Positions 8,335 to 16,868 of a stretch of 64,000 nt of DNA are shown here, one piece after another; positions within the stretch are counted from its first letter, which is position 1; the number at the start of each line of letters is the position of its first letter. The stretch is from assembly GCF_007273535.1 (NCBI RefSeq), contig NZ_RIBP01000004.1, positions 1,588,001 to 1,652,000 of the forward strand, given 5' to 3'. The position numbers and the translations under genes are program-made. The stretch is from Niallia circulans (lineage in GTDB: Bacteria; Bacillota; Bacilli; Bacillales; Cytobacillaceae). A model generated the notes under the pieces. That model did not search any database and was not told the origin of the DNA. It was given only the letters and a program-made list of their open reading frames with translations.

Positions 8335-9528
8335 ATGTGGCAAGATTGGCTGTTTGAATTTTTAAAAGGATTTGGAAAGCTATTCCTTCATCCTTTGTTT
8401 TATGTATCCTTTCTTTTAGCTGCCTACCTAGGTGTCTCAAGGGTAAAGCAGGAAAGAAAGGAATTTACCATCAGGGCGAAAAATGCCTTTTATGAGCTGC
8501 GACAGCTCCTGCCGATGGGAATTATTATAGGGCTGTGCTTATCCATTCTTTCCATTGCACTCGTTCTTGTAGTACCGATGGAAATGATTATTTATACAGG
8601 AGCTTTTACAATCCTGCTTGGTCTAATTGGAAAAACACGATTGCTTTCTCCTGCCTATACACTCGGTTTAGGGTTATTGGCAACAATGGCTTCCCTTTAT
8701 ATGGGCTGGGATTTTTTCCTGTTTTCCAAAGGGGCTATAGGTGAAGGTACATATATTTTCCCGACAGCTGTTGCAGTATTAGGTCTGCTGCTTGCAGCAG
8801 AAGGCTTGTTAATGGAGAAGAATGGAAGTAAAGGAACATCTCCACGCTTGAAAAAAAGCAGCAGGGGCCAATCAATTGGCATACATTTGTCAGAAAGAGT
8901 CTGGCTTGTGCCAATGTTTTTGTTCCTGCCAAATGGCATTCTCTCGATTCCGATTGAAGGCTGGCCTGCATTTACAGTCGGTGATGAAACATATTCCATC
9001 ATCTTCGTGCCATTTTTGCTCGGATTTAAACAAGCCGTACAGGGAATGCACCCAACGCCTGCAATAAAAGCAGTTGGCAGAAAGGTCTTCTGGCTTGGAA
9101 TACTTATTGCATTAAGCGCAGCTGCAGCATATTTCATTCCGCTTGCAGCAATCGGCAGCATTCTTGTTGCCATCATTTGCCGCGAATGGATAACAGCTGG
9201 CCAAAAAGGTAAGGAAAAAAATAAAGCCTTTTATTTCACGAAAAAAAATAACGGTATTATGATTTTAGGTGTCGTGCCTGAATCCCCAGCAGATAAGATG
9301 GACCTTAAAGTAGGGGAAGTCATCACAAAAGTAAACAGTATTGCTGTGCATGATGAAATCCAGTTGTACAGAGCACTGCAAAAAAACTCTGCACATTGCA
9401 AGATAGAAGTTCTCGATATAAACGGGGAGGTTCGATTTGCACAACGGGCCCTGTACGAAGGCGACTATCATAAGCTTGGTATTCTAATGATTCAGGATGA
9501 TAAGTCTAGGGATAATGAGGCGGTATAA
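8335..9528 (+). CDS. minJ: Cell-division topological factor MinJ
   Basis: This is a multi-spanning membrane protein of 397 aa with a C-terminal PDZ domain (about residues 300-385). The PDZ domain begins at GIMILGVVPESPADKMDL. That architecture and the N-terminal FLHPLFYVSF segment match MinJ, which links DivIVA to MinD and restricts division to mid-cell. I chose ATG 8335 because AAGGTGGG (8320-8327) is its ribosome-binding site. The in-frame GTG at 8323 lies inside that site. In B. subtilis it lies near ctpB; here it is displaced by 6.7 kb of metabolic genes. Confidence 0.88.
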   Translation: MWQDWLFEFLKGFGKLFLHPLFYVSFLLAAYLGVSRVKQERKEFTIRAKNAFYELRQLLPMGIIIGLCLSILSIALVLVVPMEMIIYTGAFTILLGLIGKTRLLSPAYTLGLGLLATMASLYMGWDFFLFSKGAIGEGTYIFPTAVAVLGLLLAAEGLLMEKNGSKGTSPRLKKSSRGQSIGIHLSERVWLVPMFLFLPNGILSIPIEGWPAFTVGDETYSIIFVPFLLGFKQAVQGMHPTPAIKAVGRKVFWLGILIALSAAAAYFIPLAAIGSILVAIICREWITAGQKGKEKNKAFYFTKKNNGIMILGVVPESPADKMDLKVGEVITKVNSIAVHDEIQLYRALQKNSAHCKIEVLDINGEVRFAQRALYEGDYHKLGILMIQDDKSRDNEAV

Positions 9529-9532
9529 GAAA

Positions 9533-9566
9533 AAGAGCTTGCTTGATGAAGCAAGCTCTTTTTTCT
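9533..9566 (+). terminator. Terminator after minJ
   Basis: The arms AAGAGCTTGCTT and AAGCAAGCTCTT have a short loop and end in a T run. Confidence 0.88.
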
Positions 9567-9730
9567 ATTTGTGAGAATTTTCTTATCTTCTCGCTACTTT
9601 AATGTATGTAGGATTGAGATGAAGTTGATATAACTTTAAAACAGCTTAAGAATTTGAAATCGTAAATCCATTTTAAAATCTTAAGAAAATTTTAAAGAAG
9701 TACATAGTAGGTTAAGTCAAAAACCAAATC

Positions 9731-9819
9731 TCACTCCTTTCCTAATGCAAAAGCCGTTACCAATTTGGTACGAGCTGTCATATTATATGGTGACAGTGCA
9801 AAAAAAGGACAAGGAGTGA
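9731..9819 (+). promoter_or_regulatory. Structured leader that can mask the holin ribosome-binding site
   Basis: TCACTCCTT (9731-9739) is the exact complement of AAGGAGTGA (9811-9819), which is the ribosome-binding site of the holin gene. Between them lie a 13-bp palindrome TACCAATTTGGTA (9758-9770) and the inverted repeat CTGTCA-N10-TGACAG (9775-9796). These would stack as inner hairpins. A translational switch is an inference. Confidence 0.45.
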
Positions 9820-9826
9820 TTAATCT

Positions 9827-10066
9827 ATGGATAGAGGCACACTTATCCGTACATTAGTGTTGGCAATTGCATTGGTTAACCAAGTTTTAGTATCTGTTGG
9901 GTTATATGAAATTCCAGGTACGAGCGAGGATTGGACAAACATTTTAACAAATGCATTTACGGCAATATCTGCGGTTGTTGCATGGTTTAAGAACAACTAT
10001 GTAACAGCGAAAGGGAAAATGCAGAAGGATGTTTTGAAGGCGAATAATCTTACAAAAGCGAAATAA
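9827..10066 (+). CDS. SPP1-type phage holin, isolated
   Basis: This 79-aa protein has an N-terminal hydrophobic helix (about 6-27) and a second at about 40-58. A charged tail follows. The pattern TLIRTLVLAIALVNQVLVSVGLYEIP and the later AWFKNNYVTAKGK resemble the SPP1 holin family, which forms membrane lesions for endolysin release. No endolysin or other phage gene is nearby, so it is either a prophage remnant or a domesticated holin. The start ATG 9827 follows AAGGAGTGA at nine-base spacing. A repeat element lies directly downstream. Confidence 0.78.
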   Translation: MDRGTLIRTLVLAIALVNQVLVSVGLYEIPGTSEDWTNILTNAFTAISAVVAWFKNNYVTAKGKMQKDVLKANNLTKAK

Positions 10067-10070
10067 AGTT

Positions 10071-10429
10071 AAGAGGCTGGGACATAAGTATGTGAACCAG
10101 CGTAAAGACCGAACTACTTAATCAACTATGATTAAATGGTTCGGTTTTTTGTTTTTAGTTTTAATACAAAAAATTAGAAATTTTAGTGGAATGGAGCGGA
10201 GGCCACTCGACTACTAAGGGAAATAGAGGAAAGGATGAGACCCCAGCAGGCGAAGACAAAGAGGATCCATAACCTCCCCGCGGAAAGCGAGTGGGTGTGG
10301 GTGCAGTGCAATGAAACGAACTAATTTTAACTCCCTATTCTATTTTGACACAACCTTCATTTTTAAATTTAGTTGTAATTCTATTATTCGTGTTTAGAAA
10401 GGTTATCTTTTGTTTTGTCCCAGCCTCTT
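10071..10429. repeat. MITE-like intergenic repeat with 14-bp terminal inverted repeats
   Basis: The ends AAGAGGCTGGGACA (10071-10084) and TGTCCCAGCCTCTT (10416-10429) are perfect inverted repeats. Inside are a long hairpin at 10108-10145 and the block GGAATGGAGCGGAGGCCACT (10188-10207). That block is partly complementary to the later AAAGCGAGTGG. I know this internal block as a dispersed intergenic sequence of Bacillaceae genomes. It carries no ORF of note. It fills most of the gap between the holin and the DsbA gene. Confidence 0.68.
10108..10150 (+). terminator. Terminator-like hairpin inside the repeat, downstream of the holin
   Basis: The outer arms ACCGAAC/GTTCGGT and inner arms TTAATCA/TGATTAA form a stem-loop followed by a T run. 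It could end holin transcription. Confidence 0.6.
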
Positions 10430-10553
10430 TTCAGTTTATCAAGTAGGGTTTGAGCGTATTAATTTTTTATTTAAGTTGATTATTTTATAATGGTAAAGAG
10501 AGACTAGGAAGACATAAGTCCAGGTAAGTAAATGATGAAAAGAGGTAGCAATA

Positions 10554-11276
10554 ATGAAAATAGAAGTATGGTCCGATTTTGTATGCCCATTTTGTTATAT
10601 AGGAAAACGCCGCTTAGAGGAGGCAATTGCTCAATTCCCTGGTAAAGATCAGGTTGAGGTGGAGTTCAAAAGCTTTGAGTTAGACCCAAATGCACAAATA
10701 TATTCTGGCACAGGAATTAATGAAGCTTTGGCTAAGAAATATGGCATGAGCATTGAGGAAGCGAAGAGAGCAAATGAAGGTGTTGGCAGCCAAGCAGCTG
10801 GGGTTGGCCTAACATTTAATTTTGATGAAATGAAACCAACAAATACATTTGATGCTCATCGTTTAGCGAAGTTTGCCGCTACCGTTGGTAAAGAAAAGGA
10901 AATGACGGAAAAGCTGTTAGCTTCTTACTTTACAGAATCGAAGCTGATAAGTGATCATGATGTATTAGTAGAAATCGCTCAAACCGCTGGAATTGAGAAA
11001 GAAGAAACGTTAGCTGTTTTGAATGACTCCACAAAATATGCAAATGATGTCAGAATTGATGAAGCGCTAGCTCAGCAAATGGGAGTTACGGGAGTGCCAT
11101 TTTTTGTTATTAATCAGAAGTATTCTATCTCAGGAGCACAGCCGGCTGAAACCTTCAGACGTGCACTTCAACAAGTATGGGAAGAGGAAGGGAATGCCCC
11201 TAAGCTGCAAGACCTAACAGGAGGAAACACAGGCGCGGCTTGTACAGACGATAACTGTGACATCCCTGGAAAATAA
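10554..11276 (+). CDS. DsbA-family oxidoreductase, FrnE type
   Basis: This 240-aa protein has a thioredoxin fold with the CPFC active site in WSDFVCPFCYIGKRRLEEA near the N-terminus. A helical insertion and the cis-Pro segment VTGVPFFVI follow. This is the FrnE/YwbO subgroup of DsbA-like proteins. They are cytosolic and often linked to oxidative stress or to polyketide chemistry. No signal peptide is present. The C-terminal tail has an extra cysteine pair (CTDDNC). The start follows AAAGAGGT. It is a single gene with its own terminator. Confidence 0.88.
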   Translation: MKIEVWSDFVCPFCYIGKRRLEEAIAQFPGKDQVEVEFKSFELDPNAQIYSGTGINEALAKKYGMSIEEAKRANEGVGSQAAGVGLTFNFDEMKPTNTFDAHRLAKFAATVGKEKEMTEKLLASYFTESKLISDHDVLVEIAQTAGIEKEETLAVLNDSTKYANDVRIDEALAQQMGVTGVPFFVINQKYSISGAQPAETFRRALQQVWEEEGNAPKLQDLTGGNTGAACTDDNCDIPGK

Positions 11277-11287
11277 ATCGATATTTG

Positions 11288-11317
11288 AAAGAAACTGCTT
11301 TTGGCAGTTTCTTTTTT
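11288..11317 (+). terminator. Terminator after the FrnE-type gene
   Basis: The arms AAAGAAACTGC and GCAGTTTCTTT are followed by a T run. Confidence 0.88.
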
Positions 11318-11350
11318 TACTATTAAAATGATGTTTACATAAAAAAGCAA

Positions 11351-11380
11351 TTGACATTAACGTTCCTTTTATTTTAAAAT
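11351..11380 (+). promoter_or_regulatory. Promoter of the MarR-type gene
   Basis: A consensus TTGACA (11351-11356) and TAAAAT (11375-11380) are separated by 18 bases. The operator-like repeat starts right after the -10 box. Confidence 0.7.
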
Positions 11381-11421
11381 TACATGCATGTGCAATTATA
11401 TGTAGTGCAACTATTTTTGTG
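11381..11421. promoter_or_regulatory. MarR operator copy 1
   Basis: TACATGCATGTGCAA (11381-11395) and GTGCAACTATTTTTGTG (11405-11421) lie over the transcription start. Both blocks recur fused in front of the next gene, which marks them as sites of the adjacent MarR-type protein (inference). Confidence 0.6.
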
Positions 11422-11434
11422 GGAAGGATACTAT

Positions 11435-11866
11435 ATGTCAGATAATCATAAGAATAATAAAGAATTAGGCTTGATACTTTCAAGAACTTACTTAGCCTTT
11501 AAAAGGGCAGCTACACGGCAGATGAGCAGTTTCGGACTGACACCAGAACAGTTTTCCGTACTGAGTGAATTGAGTAAGACAAATGGCATTTCTCAAAAAA
11601 GGCTTGCGGAATTGACAGAAAGAGATCAGACAACAGTCGGCAAAATTCTCGATAAGCTTATAAAAAAAGAACTTGTTAGCCGGTCAGTAGATCCATCTGA
11701 CAGAAGAGCAGTCCAACTCAATATTACTAGTAAAGGGCTTGATTTGCATAAACAAATTTGGCCAGAGCTCGAAATGCTTGAAAATCGAGTATATGAAGGC
11801 TTGGAGGATTTGGAAATAGAGAGCTTTATATTCGCATTGAATAAAATGTATGACAATCTTTCCTAA
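11435..11866 (+). CDS. MarR-family transcriptional regulator
   Basis: This 143-aa winged-helix dimer has the family core LTPEQFSVLSEL, the recognition helix around QKRLAELTERDQTTVGKILDK and the wing SVDPSDRRAVQLNIT. I chose ATG 11435, preceded by GGAAGGA. The upstream in-frame ATG at 11384 lies inside the operator repeat and has no ribosome-binding site. It sits 64 bases ahead of a membrane-protein gene with the same operator, so it probably represses itself and that gene. The ligand is unknown. Confidence 0.88.
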   Translation: MSDNHKNNKELGLILSRTYLAFKRAATRQMSSFGLTPEQFSVLSELSKTNGISQKRLAELTERDQTTVGKILDKLIKKELVSRSVDPSDRRAVQLNITSKGLDLHKQIWPELEMLENRVYEGLEDLEIESFIFALNKMYDNLS

Positions 11867-11881
11867 TTTTTTTTAAACATA

Positions 11882-11907
11882 TACATGCATGTGCAACTAT
11901 TTTTGTG
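11882..11907. promoter_or_regulatory. MarR operator copy 2
   Basis: TACATGCATGTGCAA (11882-11896) runs directly into CAACTATTTTTGTG. This gives the same two blocks as in the marR promoter, here overlapped. Confidence 0.6.
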
Positions 11908-11930
11908 AACAGAAGTAAAGGGGAGTAGGA

Positions 11931-13004
11931 ATGAAGATTTTACAAGGCTTTAAAAATATGATGAAAATTCCACAGACAAAGATTGGATTAGTATTTGCGA
12001 TCTTTGTACCTGTATTTTTTATGATTGTGTGGATGACAGGTTATAATAATGCGACAGAAAGACTTGATCAGCTGAATGTCGGTATTGTCAACGAAGACGG
12101 AACTGCTAGCAAGGCAATTGCAGAGCAAATAGCAAAAAACAGTCCGTTCCATGTAGTCGCTGATTCTGAATATGAAAAAGCGAAAGAACAGCTAGATAAA
12201 GGGAAATATGCAATGCTTATTGTCATTCCTGAAAAATTTGCTGAGACAATGACAGATAGCAGTGGCAAATTGACTTTCTATGTGAACGAGGCAAATTCAC
12301 AAGTAGCTGTGTCAATGATGGAAAAAGCAGCTTCAGAAATTAGTGCCAACTTAGGAGCACATAGTGGTGTTACAGCGGATATTGTTAAAACAAATGAGCT
12401 TCATAATTTTGCGGCATCTATGCTGCCGATGATTCTTGGCTTCATTACGTATATTGCCGTTATGACAATGAATATCCAATTTAATTTAGTTGGTCAAATA
12501 ATGAAAAAAGGTCATTCTAAATGGCAAATTTTCTGGAGCAGACAAATGCTTCTGCTAATCGTTGCTCTCGTTGTTCCAACTATTATTATCAGTCTAACGG
12601 TTGCTTTTCAGGATGTTGCGGCATCCTTCTGGAAGCTATGGCTGTTCCATGTGTTAGTAACAGCAACATGCATTAGCTTTACACAAATGAGCTTCAGCTT
12701 GTTTGGCAATGCTGGCCCGCTGTTTAATGTGGCGATGGTGCCGTTGCAGTTAATGACAGCAGGGAACATCATTCCTGCTAATATGCTTGCACCATTTTAT
12801 CAGCATTTCGGTGCATTCCTTCCAGCATCTAACGGAGTCCAAGGATTTACGAAACTGATTTATACCGGTGAATCAGTGTCAGCATTTGCTATTCATCTAG
12901 TACTTCTGCTCCTTGTGACATTTTTGATAACTATTATCAGACTAGCAGCGCAAAAAGAAAAGGCAGTCAATCCAGCTTTATCAGCAAAGCAGCTAGCCCA
13001 TTAA
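11931..13004 (+). CDS. YhgE/Pip-like ABC-2 family membrane protein
   Basis: This 357-aa protein has an N-terminal membrane segment (about 18-38). A soluble extracellular region of about 120 residues containing NVGIVNEDGT comes next. Five to six C-terminal membrane helices follow. This is the layout of YhgE/Pip and related ABC-2-type permeases. No ATPase gene is adjacent, so either an unlinked ATPase partners it or it works alone, as proposed for YhgE. The start follows AAAGGGGAG. It shares operator repeats with the MarR gene before it. A role in export or tolerance of small amphipathic compounds is plausible but unproven. Confidence 0.75.
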   Translation: MKILQGFKNMMKIPQTKIGLVFAIFVPVFFMIVWMTGYNNATERLDQLNVGIVNEDGTASKAIAEQIAKNSPFHVVADSEYEKAKEQLDKGKYAMLIVIPEKFAETMTDSSGKLTFYVNEANSQVAVSMMEKAASEISANLGAHSGVTADIVKTNELHNFAASMLPMILGFITYIAVMTMNIQFNLVGQIMKKGHSKWQIFWSRQMLLLIVALVVPTIIISLTVAFQDVAASFWKLWLFHVLVTATCISFTQMSFSLFGNAGPLFNVAMVPLQLMTAGNIIPANMLAPFYQHFGAFLPASNGVQGFTKLIYTGESVSAFAIHLVLLLLVTFLITIIRLAAQKEKAVNPALSAKQLAH

Positions 13005-13045
13005 AAAAAGGAGAATCCATCACGTTTGGTGGATTCTCCTTTTTA
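13004..13045. terminator. Bidirectional terminator between convergent genes
   Basis: AAAAAGGAGAATCCA pairs perfectly with TGGATTCTCCTTTTT. It serves both the permease gene and the GGDEF-EAL gene. Confidence 0.88.
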
Positions 13046-15658
13046 CTAGTTATCTAATGTAAACAGAAGCACATCTTCTTTCAAGATGGGTTTTGAGAAC
13101 AGATAGCCTTGAATGTAAGAACATCCCATTTCTTGCAGGAGCTGTAGCTGTTCCTGATGTTCAACACCCTCAGCTACAAGCTTAAGATTCAGATTGTTTG
13201 CTAGTGTTATAATGGTATGAACGATGGCATTATTCGTTTCAGTTCCAAGATTTTGCACAAATTCCCTTGGGATTTTCAGAGCGTCAATTGGTAGTTCTGT
13301 TAAATAGGATAAGGAGGAATGACCTGTTCCAAAATCGTCAATGGAAATTCTAACACCTAGTTTTTTTAGTCTGTACATCGTATCAACCGTTTTTTCAATT
13401 TGGTTCATCGCAATTGCCTCTGTTATTTCGATGATTAGATAACTTGGGTCAAAACCAGATTCCTCCAGTGCGTCAGCGATTAGAGTGACTAGCTGGCTTG
13501 ATTGAAATTGTTTAGGTGAGATATTAATAGAAACTTGCAGCATCGAGCCACTGTCATGCCATTCTTTTCCTTGTCTGCAAGCTTCCCTGACAATCCATTC
13601 TCCAATAGGAATAATTAAATTTGTTTCTTCTGCTATATCAATAAAATGGAAGGGAGTCAGCATTCCTAGCTTTGGATGCTGCCATCTTATCAATGCCTCT
13701 ACTCCGTACATTAGTCCTGCCAGTGTATCCACTTGCGGCTGATAATACAGTTGAAACTCATTATTTACAATGGCATGATGCAAGTCCTGTTCCATTCTTA
13801 AGTGATTCTCCGAAACACCCTCCATTCCATGCTGATAAAAATTATATTGGTTTTTACCATTTTTCTTTGAGTAATACATGGCAATATCGGCTTGCTTCAT
13901 CATCATAACTGCACTTTTTTTCTTTTCTTCCGATAATGATACACCCATGCTTGGTGTTGTAGTAACATAATTGTTTTTTATAAAGTAGGAAGGTGCTAAT
14001 ACTTTCATCATTCGCTCAAGAATTTCAATAATCTCAGCCTTTGTTTGAATCTCCGTTAAGAGGATGATAAATTCATCTCCTCCTAATCTGGCAAGCACGT
14101 CACTACGCCGGATTACAGAGGAAAGTCTTGCTGAGATAGAAACCAACAATTCATCGCCAGCGTCATGTCCTAAAGAGTCATTGATCACTTTAAATCTGTC
14201 AAAATCAATAAAAATAACAGCCATGTCGCCACGGTTAGATGCTGCCAGCTTCTTCTTAAGTGTTTCTTCAAAATAAGCTCTATTTGCCAGCCCTGTCAAT
14301 GAATCATGATAAGCCAAAAACTGTATTCTTTCCGTGTTTGCGATTGTATTTGTAATGTCTTTGGAAATTACAAATACCCCGGCAACCTCTTTGTCTATAT
14401 AAATCGGAATGAAGGTTACTGAATAATAATATTTGTTTTCAGCTATATCAAGATAATCGACCTCAAAGCTTTGGTGCTGTCCTTGAAGGGCAGTTAAAAA
14501 GGATCTTTCTACGAGCTGTCTTTTCTCCGGAAATATATGAAAGAAGGACGCACCTAAAAAAGATTCAACTGGCTCATAAGCAATGCTGACAAAAGCATCA
14601 TTAATTTCAATAATCGTTCCTTCTAAGTCAAGCGTCATCGCAGCATCAGGATGGTACTTAAACAAGGACATAAACTTTTGCTTATCAGCAGCGGCAGTTC
14701 TGAGAAGCCTTTTATATCTTGTTAGAATGATAATTTGTCTTGCTAAAATTAAAAGAACAGATATAATGCTGCCAATTGCTAAAACATAATGGTGATGATT
14801 CAACCGAATGGAAAAAATTATTAAAATTAAAAACGCTGCGTAAGGAATATAAAGCTTGAACAATTCGTATTTAGCTTCTTCGTTATTGCCAGCCTTCGGA
14901 ATTGCCTTCGTCATAATGCTAGATAACGAGATAATCAGCAAGGATAACGTAAATAAAGGATCAAAAAAACTCCCCGTATTATAGTGTGTTGCAAAAAGTA
15001 AGTACATATATCCTGTATCTGAGACTATTTGTATCAATAGCCCAACAAATATTACCGCCAAGCTTGATCGAAGCGGCAATTCCTTTATGGAAAACAGAAT
15101 AAGTAAGGCTCCCGTTAATAAAGCAAGGTCACCTAAAGGATAGCCGATGGCGATTGTCAAAAAAACATCTGTATATTCATTATTTTTGAGCAAAGGTTCA
15201 ATAATAAAATAGTAGCTCAAGCTGAATGCAGCAATCATTATAATCAACATTTCAAATACAAGCTGAACACTTCGAAGAACGGTTCTTAGTTTGCTGAAGT
15301 AACGAATCAATCCAATTAAGTAGAAGCAGATTTGCAGTACATAAAAAATGTCGCTGTAATCAGGAAAAGGGATAGTACGTTGCAGAAAGCTTTCCTGATA
15401 CATCCAAATTAGCTCTCCAATAAAGTAGGTAAATGTTCCAATAGCAAACCAAAACCAAATTATTTTATCAGAAGTGGCACTTTTTCGATAGGAATAAAAT
15501 AAGACAGCAGAGGACATTAAAGCACCAGCAGCAGATAAAAGATTGCGGCTGACCACAGAAATATGGCTTTCAGGTCCAAATAACAAAACAGAGTAATAGA
15601 ATAATATATAAATGATAATAAATGCTATGCCAAGTCTGATTTTGTAGGTATTTTTCAA
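13046..15658 (-). CDS. Membrane GGDEF-EAL protein with PAS domain (c-di-GMP turnover)
   Basis: This 870-aa protein has eight to nine membrane helices (residues 10-315). A PAS domain (about 330-440), GGDEF domain (about 445-605) and EAL domain (about 625-865) follow. The GGDEF motif is intact at 526-530, with an inhibitory RxxD site at 517-520. The EAL motif is at 654-656, EITE at 744-747 and DDFGTG at 774-779. The usual KID(R) signature reads KIPRE, so an Asp conserved in active phosphodiesterases is Pro. It may be a cyclase with a weak or sensory EAL domain. The start is TTG after AAAGGATG, and it is convergent with the permease gene. Confidence 0.9.
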   Translation of the reverse strand: MKNTYKIRLGIAFIIIYILFYYSVLLFGPESHISVVSRNLLSAAGALMSSAVLFYSYRKSATSDKIIWFWFAIGTFTYFIGELIWMYQESFLQRTIPFPDYSDIFYVLQICFYLIGLIRYFSKLRTVLRSVQLVFEMLIIMIAAFSLSYYFIIEPLLKNNEYTDVFLTIAIGYPLGDLALLTGALLILFSIKELPLRSSLAVIFVGLLIQIVSDTGYMYLLFATHYNTGSFFDPLFTLSLLIISLSSIMTKAIPKAGNNEEAKYELFKLYIPYAAFLILIIFSIRLNHHHYVLAIGSIISVLLILARQIIILTRYKRLLRTAAADKQKFMSLFKYHPDAAMTLDLEGTIIEINDAFVSIAYEPVESFLGASFFHIFPEKRQLVERSFLTALQGQHQSFEVDYLDIAENKYYYSVTFIPIYIDKEVAGVFVISKDITNTIANTERIQFLAYHDSLTGLANRAYFEETLKKKLAASNRGDMAVIFIDFDRFKVINDSLGHDAGDELLVSISARLSSVIRRSDVLARLGGDEFIILLTEIQTKAEIIEILERMMKVLAPSYFIKNNYVTTTPSMGVSLSEEKKKSAVMMMKQADIAMYYSKKNGKNQYNFYQHGMEGVSENHLRMEQDLHHAIVNNEFQLYYQPQVDTLAGLMYGVEALIRWQHPKLGMLTPFHFIDIAEETNLIIPIGEWIVREACRQGKEWHDSGSMLQVSINISPKQFQSSQLVTLIADALEESGFDPSYLIIEITEAIAMNQIEKTVDTMYRLKKLGVRISIDDFGTGHSSLSYLTELPIDALKIPREFVQNLGTETNNAIVHTIITLANNLNLKLVAEGVEHQEQLQLLQEMGCSYIQGYLFSKPILKEDVLLFTLDN

Positions 15659-16036
15659 CGGTGTTCATCCTTTATTTCTCGTATATTAATATATATGTTA
15701 GGTATTTTGTCTCATTATATACGAAATATTAGGTTATTCCTACAGTATAAGGAAATGTTTGGAATGGTACTATTTTCTAAATGGTGCGGAAAAGTTTGGA
15801 GGCATTTTTTTACATGTTAAAAATGATTATGGCGCTTGAAAAAAGTATTTTAGTTATTTACATGTCCTTATTTGTAAATGTAGAGAACATTTGCCTAATA
15901 AAAGCATATATATAATTGACGTATTGTTGATATACATTTAAAATCTTTCCTAAGGGAAACTTTTTTAAATTGGGCAAAAAACATTGGTGATACGAATTGA
16001 TTAGAAAACTCAAAAAATAAAAAAAGGGGTATGATG
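15659..16036. other. Intergenic region between divergent GGDEF-EAL and ZIP genes
   Basis: No gene is seen in this stretch. It holds the zupT-like promoter at 15916-15944 and AT-rich sequence upstream of the GGDEF-EAL start. No metal-regulator palindrome was recognised. Confidence 0.5.
15916..15944 (+). promoter_or_regulatory. Promoter of the ZIP transporter gene
   Basis: TTGACG (15916-15921), 17 bases and TAAAAT (15939-15944) lie about 90 bases upstream of the gene. Confidence 0.6.
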
Positions 16037-16843
16037 ATGCCGGAGAATTTGTTGCTAGCATTTGGTTTAACCTTATTAGCGGGCCTTGCAACTGGAATTG
16101 GGAGTATACTTGCGTTTTTCACATCGACGACAAATACGAAGTTTTTATCTTGGATGCTTGGTTTTTCTGCAGGTGTAATGATTTATGTGTCAATGATTGA
16201 AATCTTTGTTAAGGCGAAGGATTCGCTTGTTGGATATTTAGGGGTTCAACAGGGAAATTGGCTGACTGTGGCGGGGTTTTTCGGAGGTATTTTGTTAATT
16301 GCATTAATTGATAAATTTGTTCCAGAACAGGGGAATCCCCATGAATTAAAGAAGGTAGAGGATTTATCTTCAACTAACAAGGTTGCAGACCCAGCCCTTC
16401 TGAAAATGGGAACATTCACAGCGCTTGCTATTGCTATTCATAACTTTCCAGAGGGGATTGCTACATTTACTGCTGCATTGCAGGATCCTGCACTAGGAAT
16501 TGCGATTACGGTTGCTATTGCCATTCACAATATTCCAGAGGGAATTGCTGTATCTGTACCAGTTTATTTTGCGACAGGTGATAAAAAGAAAGCATTCAAG
16601 CTGTCCTTTTTATCTGGTTTGGCAGAGCCGGTTGGTGCTGTAGTTGCTTTCCTTATTTTAATGCCATTTTTAAATGATTTACTGTTTGGATTAATTTTTG
16701 CTGCTGTTGCCGGAATTATGGTGTTCATTTCTTTAGATGAACTTTTACCTGCAGCCAAAAAATACGATGAAGGCCACTTGTCCATTTACGGGCTTATAAC
16801 GGGAATGGCCATTATGGCAATAAGCTTGCTGCTATTTATCTAA
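16037..16843 (+). CDS. ZIP-family divalent metal transporter (ZupT-like)
   Basis: This 268-aa membrane protein has eight hydrophobic helices. It carries the two metal-binding helices with HNFPEG and HNIPEG, which are diagnostic of the GufA/ZupT branch of ZIP transporters that import zinc and related cations. I prefer ATG 16037 because AAGGGG lies seven bases upstream; ATGs at 16031 and 16034 are also in frame. It is a single gene with its own promoter and terminator. Whether zinc, iron or manganese is the main substrate cannot be told. Confidence 0.88.
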   Translation: MPENLLLAFGLTLLAGLATGIGSILAFFTSTTNTKFLSWMLGFSAGVMIYVSMIEIFVKAKDSLVGYLGVQQGNWLTVAGFFGGILLIALIDKFVPEQGNPHELKKVEDLSSTNKVADPALLKMGTFTALAIAIHNFPEGIATFTAALQDPALGIAITVAIAIHNIPEGIAVSVPVYFATGDKKKAFKLSFLSGLAEPVGAVVAFLILMPFLNDLLFGLIFAAVAGIMVFISLDELLPAAKKYDEGHLSIYGLITGMAIMAISLLLFI

Positions 16844-16868
16844 CAAGAAAAATAGCAGCTTGTTTTTA
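16823..16868. terminator. Terminator overlapping the end of the ZIP gene
   Basis: GCTGCTATTT and AAATAGCAGC form a stem that includes the stop codon region. A T run follows on the plus strand. The convergent small gene ends here as well. Confidence 0.75.

Noticed and set aside
8697..9176. 159-aa open frame antisense to minJ
   Set aside because: It lies wholly inside a membrane-protein gene whose complement is naturally open, and it lacks a start signal.
10071..10429. Insertion sequence or prophage remnant around the holin
   Set aside because: No transposase, integrase or attachment repeats are visible, so I call it only a MITE-like repeat.
11384..11434. Longer N-terminus for the MarR protein
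   Set aside because: This stretch contains the operator repeats, and ATG 11384 has no ribosome-binding site.
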